The position numbers were made by a program, and so were the translations under genes. The notes below the pieces were generated by a model, which did no database searches, had not been told where the DNA came from, and saw only the letters and a program-made list of their open reading frames with translations. A stretch of DNA of 36,120 nucleotides from Acidobacteriota bacterium (GTDB taxonomy: Bacteria; Acidobacteriota; Terriglobia; Terriglobales; SCQP01), in NCBI GenBank assembly GCA_027315185.1, contig DAHUYO010000033.1:1-36120 (forward strand). Reading direction: 5' to 3'. Shown here one piece after another: positions 32,585-36,120 of the stretch; position 1 is the stretch's first letter, and every line of letters begins with the position of its first letter.

Positions 32585-33067
32585 ATGGATTACATCTTTT
32601 CTCCCTGGCGCTACCGCTATGTGTCCGGACGGCCGCGGGAAGACGACTGTGTTCTGTGCGCCAAATTGCGGGAACAGGACGACGCGCGCAACTTGGTCCT
32701 GCACCGCGCCCGCCATAACGCGATTCTGCTGAACCTGTTCCCGTACACCACGGGCCATCTGATGATCCTGCCCTACGAACATGCGCCGCGCCTAGGCGAC
32801 TTGGCGCCGGAGGCGCGGGCGGAGATGATGGAGTTGGCGGCGCGAGCCGAGCAGGCGCTGCAGAGCGAATACCGTCCCGACGGGCTGAACCTGGGTCTGA
32901 ACCTGGGAGCGGCGGCCGGCGCCGGCATCGCCGGGCACCTGCACCTGCATGTGCTGCCGCGCTGGGTAGCGGACGCCAACTTCATGACCGTGGTGGCCGA
33001 GACGCGGGTCCTGCCCGAGGACCTGGCGCGAACCTACGAGCGCCTGCGGCCGTATTTTGCGGCATGA
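32585..33067 (+). CDS. HIT-family (Ap4A phosphorylase/hydrolase-like) protein
   Basis: The 160-residue protein has the histidine-triad motif GHLHLHVLPRW (H-x-H-x-H, about residues 118-128) and an upstream YTTGHLMILPYEHAPRLGDL segment. The N-terminal CVLCAKLREQ with later His residues suggests a zinc site, as in bacterial Ap4A phosphorylase-like HIT proteins. GLNLGLNLGAAAGAGIAGHLHLH is the substrate-loop signature. It is a nucleotide hydrolase or transferase, probably acting on dinucleoside polyphosphates or other adenylylated compounds. The gene overlaps the following membrane-protein gene by ATGA. Confidence 0.93.
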   Translation: MDYIFSPWRYRYVSGRPREDDCVLCAKLREQDDARNLVLHRARHNAILLNLFPYTTGHLMILPYEHAPRLGDLAPEARAEMMELAARAEQALQSEYRPDGLNLGLNLGAAAGAGIAGHLHLHVLPRWVADANFMTVVAETRVLPEDLARTYERLRPYFAA

Positions 33068-34269
33068 GAACCGCCGTTGGCATCGCCGGAGTCGTGCTGC
33101 TGCTATGGGTGCTGTGGGACGCCTTTGAGGTGTTCCTGCTGCCGCGCCGGGTGACGCGCCGGTTCCGCTTCGCGCGCTTCTATTACCGCAATAGCTGGCG
33201 GCCCTGGGCGTGGCTGGGAGACCGCATCGGCGACCGGCACCGCCGGGAAGCTTGGTTGAGCGTGTATGGTCCGCTCTCGGTGGTGGGCTTGGCGCTCTTG
33301 TGGGCGGTGGCGCTGCTGTTTGCGTTCGCGCTGATGTTTTGGGGTTTCGCCGGCGCCGCGGGACCGCCGGAGAGCCGCCTGGCCAGCGACCTGTATCTCA
33401 GCGGCAGCACCTTCTTCACGCTGGGGCTGGGCGACGTCCTGCCGACGACGTCCTTCGCCCGATTCCTGGTGGTGCTGGAGTCGGGCACCGGCTTTGGATT
33501 TCTGGCGGTGGTGATCAGCTATCTGCCCGTGCTGTACGCCGGCTTTTCCCGCCGCGAGGCGAGCATCACGCTGCTGGACGCCCGCGCCGGATCGCCGCCG
33601 ACGGCCGCCGAGTTGCTGCGGCGGCAAACGCCGGGCGCGCCGCAGCTGACGGAATTGCTGTCGGAATGGGAGCGGTGGGCGGCGAACGTGCTGGAAAGCC
33701 ACATCTCCTATCCGGTGCTGGCGTATTTCCGCTCGCAACACGACAACCAGTCCTGGCTGACGGCGTTGGCGACGGTGTTGGACGCCAGCGCGCTGGTGCT
33801 GGCCGGCGCTTGCTGCGCCGAAGTCGCGGCCGCCGGCCGGGGCGGAGCCGGCCCGCCGGCGGCGAGCCCGGGCGGCCATGCCGGCCCAGCGGAAGCCCCG
33901 ATTCCCGCCGCCGCGGGCAACAATGCCGAGGCGCTGCGGCAGGCGCACTTGACCTACGCCATGGGCCGGCATGCGGTCGTGGACTTGACGCAGGTCTTCG
34001 GCGCCCGTCCGATCGCGCCGGCGCCGGATCGCCTCCCGGATGACGAACTGGCCCGCTTGCAAGCCGCGCTGCGGGATCGCGGCATGCCCTGGCGGCATCC
34101 CGAGCATGCCGCCCAGCATTTGGCCCACCTGCGCCAGGCCTACGAGCCCTACCTGGCGGCGCTGGCGGCGTTTTTGCGCACGCCGCTGCCGCAATGGCTG
34201 CCGGCGCGAGATGCGCCGGACAACTGGCAAACCAGCGGTTGGGAAGTGACGCGGCGGACCGACGGCTGA
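33064..34269 (+). CDS. Two-pore-type ion-channel domain membrane protein
   Basis: The 401-residue protein has a first hydrophobic helix at about 3-27 (VGIAGVVLLLWVLWDAFEVFLL), a second at about 68-100 (VYGPLSVVGLALLWAVALLFAFALMFWGFAG) and a pore loop with TLGLGD (about 118-123) in place of the classical TxGYGD potassium filter. A further helix follows (FLVVLESGTGFGFLAVVISYLPVLYAG). This is the ion_trans_2-like layout. The cytoplasmic half (about 175-390) is helical and Ala-rich without a recognised ligand domain. The changed filter makes potassium selectivity doubtful. It is the last gene of the comF-HNH-HIT-channel run and ends next to the convergent fabF gene. Confidence 0.8.
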   Translation: MRTAVGIAGVVLLLWVLWDAFEVFLLPRRVTRRFRFARFYYRNSWRPWAWLGDRIGDRHRREAWLSVYGPLSVVGLALLWAVALLFAFALMFWGFAGAAGPPESRLASDLYLSGSTFFTLGLGDVLPTTSFARFLVVLESGTGFGFLAVVISYLPVLYAGFSRREASITLLDARAGSPPTAAELLRRQTPGAPQLTELLSEWERWAANVLESHISYPVLAYFRSQHDNQSWLTALATVLDASALVLAGACCAEVAAAGRGGAGPPAASPGGHAGPAEAPIPAAAGNNAEALRQAHLTYAMGRHAVVDLTQVFGARPIAPAPDRLPDDELARLQAALRDRGMPWRHPEHAAQHLAHLRQAYEPYLAALAAFLRTPLPQWLPARDAPDNWQTSGWEVTRRTDG

Positions 34270-34285
34270 CGCGTGCCCGGCGCGG

Positions 34286-35527
34286 CTAGCCTTCCCAGCG
34301 GCGGAAGAGCAGGGCTGCGTTGGTGCCGCCGAAACCGAAGGAGTTGGACAGCGCGTAGCGCAGCGGGCGGGAGCGCGGCTGATTGGGGGTGTAGTCCAAG
34401 TCGCAGTCCGGATCGGGGACCTGGTAATTGGCCGTCGGCGGGACCGTCTGATGGTGCAGCGCCAAGGCGGTGATGCCCGCCTCCAGGCCGCCGGCGCCGC
34501 CGAGCAGATGGCCGGTCATGCTCTTGGTGGAACTGATCGCCAGTTCATACGCGCGGGAACCGAATAGGCGCTTGATCGCCATCGTTTCGAATTTGTCGTT
34601 GTAGAGCGTGGAAGTGCCGTGCGCGTTGATGTAGTCCACCACCTCGGGGCCCACCTGGGCGTCGTTCAGCGTATGGCGCATGGCGTCATAGGCCCCGGAC
34701 CCGTCCTCGGCGGGCATGGTGATGTGAAAGGCATCGCCCGACATGCCGTAACCGGCGACCTCGGCCCAAATCGCGGCGCCGCGGCGGCGGGCATGCTCCA
34801 ACTCCTCCAGCACCAAGATGCCGGCGCCTTCGCCGACGATGAAACCGTCCCGCTCCTTGTCGAAGGGGCGGCTGGCGTGGGCGGGATCGTCATTACGGGT
34901 GGAGAGGGCGCGCATGGCGGCGAAGCCGCCGATGCCCATGGGAGTAATGGCCGCCTCCGTGCCGCCGCAGATCATGACGTCCGCGTCGCCGTGCTGGATG
35001 ATGCGGAAAGCGTCGCCGACGGAATGGGCGCTGGAAGCGCAGGCGGTGCAGGTGGCGGAGTTCGGCCCGCGGGCCCGATAGCGGATGGAGACGTGGCCGG
35101 CGGCCAAATTGACGATGCTGGCGGGGATGAAAAACGGTGAAATCCGCCGCGGCCCGCCTTCCAGCAGGTTCCGGTGCTCGCGCTCGATGATGTCGAAACC
35201 GCCGATCCCGCTGCCGATGTGCACGCCGGTGCGTTCCGGCTCGGGCACTGGATCGCCCAGCCCGGCGCTGCGCACCGCTTCCTCCGCCGCCGCCAACGCC
35301 AGTTGGATGAAGCGGCCCATCTTCTTGGCTTCCTTCTTGTCCACGAAGCGCAGCGGATCGAAGTCCTGCACCTCGGCGGCAATCCGGCAGGCGAACTGAG
35401 AGGCGTCGAACAGCGTGATGGGGCGGACGCCGGAGCGCGCCGCCAGCAAGCTCTCCCAGGTTTCCGCCGCGGTATGGCCCACGGCGCAAATCAGCCCCAG
35501 CCCGGTTACGACGACACGGCGGGCCAC
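34286..35527 (-). CDS. fabF: Beta-ketoacyl-ACP synthase II
   Basis: The 413-residue condensing enzyme elongates fatty acyl chains with malonyl-ACP. It starts VVVTGLGLICAVGHTAAETWESLLAARSGV. The active-site cysteine is in CTACASSAHSVGDAF (about residue 165), and the two histidines are in NAHGTSTLYND (about 305) and STKSMTGHLLGGAGG (about 340). The C-terminus ends in SNSFGFGGTNAALLFRRW. All catalytic residues are intact. The start codon is GTG, six bases after the acpP stop, so the two are cotranscribed as acpP-fabF, a common arrangement. The gene is convergent with the ion-channel gene. Confidence 0.97.
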   Translation of the reverse strand: MARRVVVTGLGLICAVGHTAAETWESLLAARSGVRPITLFDASQFACRIAAEVQDFDPLRFVDKKEAKKMGRFIQLALAAAEEAVRSAGLGDPVPEPERTGVHIGSGIGGFDIIEREHRNLLEGGPRRISPFFIPASIVNLAAGHVSIRYRARGPNSATCTACASSAHSVGDAFRIIQHGDADVMICGGTEAAITPMGIGGFAAMRALSTRNDDPAHASRPFDKERDGFIVGEGAGILVLEELEHARRRGAAIWAEVAGYGMSGDAFHITMPAEDGSGAYDAMRHTLNDAQVGPEVVDYINAHGTSTLYNDKFETMAIKRLFGSRAYELAISSTKSMTGHLLGGAGGLEAGITALALHHQTVPPTANYQVPDPDCDLDYTPNQPRSRPLRYALSNSFGFGGTNAALLFRRWEG

Positions 35528-35533
35528 GGCGGA

Positions 35534-35776
35534 TCAGGCCTTCACGTGCGCTTGGATGTAATCCACCGCTTCCCGCACGCGGCGAATCTTTTCCGCGTCT
35601 TCGTCTGGAATTTCGATGCCGAAGGTCACCTCGAACTGCATGACCATTTCCACCAAGTCCAGCGAATCCGCGCCCAAGTCCTCGACGAAGGACGCATCGG
35701 GCGTCACCTCGCTGGGTTCGACGGTCAGTTTTTCAGCGACGATCTGCCGCACTTGTTCTTCGACGCTTTCGGCCAT
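35534..35776 (-). CDS. acpP: Acyl carrier protein
   Basis: The 80-residue protein carries the 4'-phosphopantetheine site at S38 in [18 protein letters not shown], the near-universal DSL motif. The acidic composition and four-helix pattern fit AcpP ([14 protein letters not shown] first helix, [13 protein letters not shown] second half). It shuttles growing acyl chains to FabF, which follows it. A strong ribosome-binding site (GGGAGGA, about 10 bases before the ATG) fits its high expected expression. The 251-bp gap upstream holds its promoter and that of the divergent gene; a small CTTTCGGGCGAAG hairpin lies there at 35809-35821, but no other structure is seen. Confidence 0.97.
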   Translation of the reverse strand: MAESVEEQVRQIVAEKLTVEPSEVTPDASFVEDLGADSLDLVEMVMQFEVTFGIEIPDEDAEKIRRVREAVDYIQAHVKA

Positions 35777-36027
35777 GTGTACCGGTCCTCCCGCCCCTCT
35801 GTATAGGCTTTCGGGCGAAGCAATCTCTCATCATACAGGCGGGCTACGGCGGCGGCAACCGGAGCCGGCAAAACGGCGGGCGGGCGATCGGCTCGCGGCG
35901 CGGGATCTTGGGTCTGGCGCCGGCTGGAAGGGCGGGCTCCTCCACGCCGCGGCGCGCGGAACCCCAGCGGCACCGCCGCCCGGCGCCTGCCCGCGGCAGC
36001 CAGGAGCCGTGCTACGCTGCGCTAGCC

Positions 36028-36120
36028 ATGGCTACAATCCAATTCCTAGGAGCGGCGGGAACGGTGACCGGCTCCAAACATTTGCTCACCGCGGGCGACA
36101 CCCGCCTGCTGGTGGACTGC
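36028..36120 (+). CDS. Metallo-beta-lactamase-fold hydrolase, N-terminal fragment (partial at window edge)
   Basis: The first 31 codons read MATIQFLGAAGTVTGSKHLL and continue to the right edge. FLGAAGTVTGSKHLL is the usual start of MBL-fold proteins with an RNA-specificity (beta-CASP) domain, such as RNase-like exoribonucleases of the YSH1/CPSF type. The metal-binding HxHxDH motif would lie beyond the window, so function is not confirmed. It is divergent from acpP. Confidence 0.75.
   Translation, partial: MATIQFLGAAGTVTGSKHLLTAGDTRLLVDC

Overview
The window is about 36 kb of very GC-rich bacterial chromosome, densely coding on both strands, with no ribosomal RNA, phage structural genes, transposase or CRISPR array. 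The gene set points to Acidobacteriota (probably class Terriglobia). The pointers are a TonB-dependent receptor with an N-terminal carboxypeptidase-like domain, a FecR/DUF6600 secreted protein, a two-haem cytochrome c split by a small beta domain next to a PQQ dehydrogenase, and a secreted carboxypeptidase-like/TPR protein. This assignment is inference from gene content, not from a marker gene.

Left part (1-13,004): the end of proC; a secreted protein of unknown function; a minus-strand haem block (hemE then the HemG/HemY-type oxidase, overlapping by ATGA) with a group II PLP decarboxylase upstream; a REC-PilZ response regulator; a TonB-dependent receptor facing a FecR/DUF6600 envelope protein; and dxs.

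Middle part (13,337-23,122): a translationally coupled cytochrome c/PQQ-dehydrogenase pair, then an accessory-looking stretch. That stretch has two VapBC-type toxin-antitoxin modules bracketing a fucose-isomerase-like enzyme, a large SF1 helicase (DUF2075) with a predicted PD-(D/E)xK nuclease motif, and a glycerate 2-kinase. It ends beside tRNA-Ser(UGA).

Right part (23,365-36,120): the split proton-translocating transhydrogenase operon pntA-pntA2-pntB; a zinc-ribbon membrane protein; an 850-bp repeat-rich gap; a minus-strand run (YfgM-like protein, queC, carboxypeptidase-like/TPR protein); a plus-strand run (DksA/TraR zinc finger, comF, HNH, HIT, ion-channel protein); the minus-strand pair acpP-fabF; and the first 31 codons of a metallo-beta-lactamase-fold protein.

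The most unusual signal is non-coding: a dispersed GC-rich intergenic repeat family. It has a conserved 30-31 nt hairpin core at four sites (9,011; 18,592; 27,502; 27,873) and a second conserved module at four sites (8,901; 18,468; 26,365; 27,711). Weaker relatives lie near 1,268, 18,399, 27,402 and 32,487. Two of the cores lie within about 30 nt downstream of stop codons. The second notable item is the predicted nuclease-helicase lying between the two toxin-antitoxin modules.
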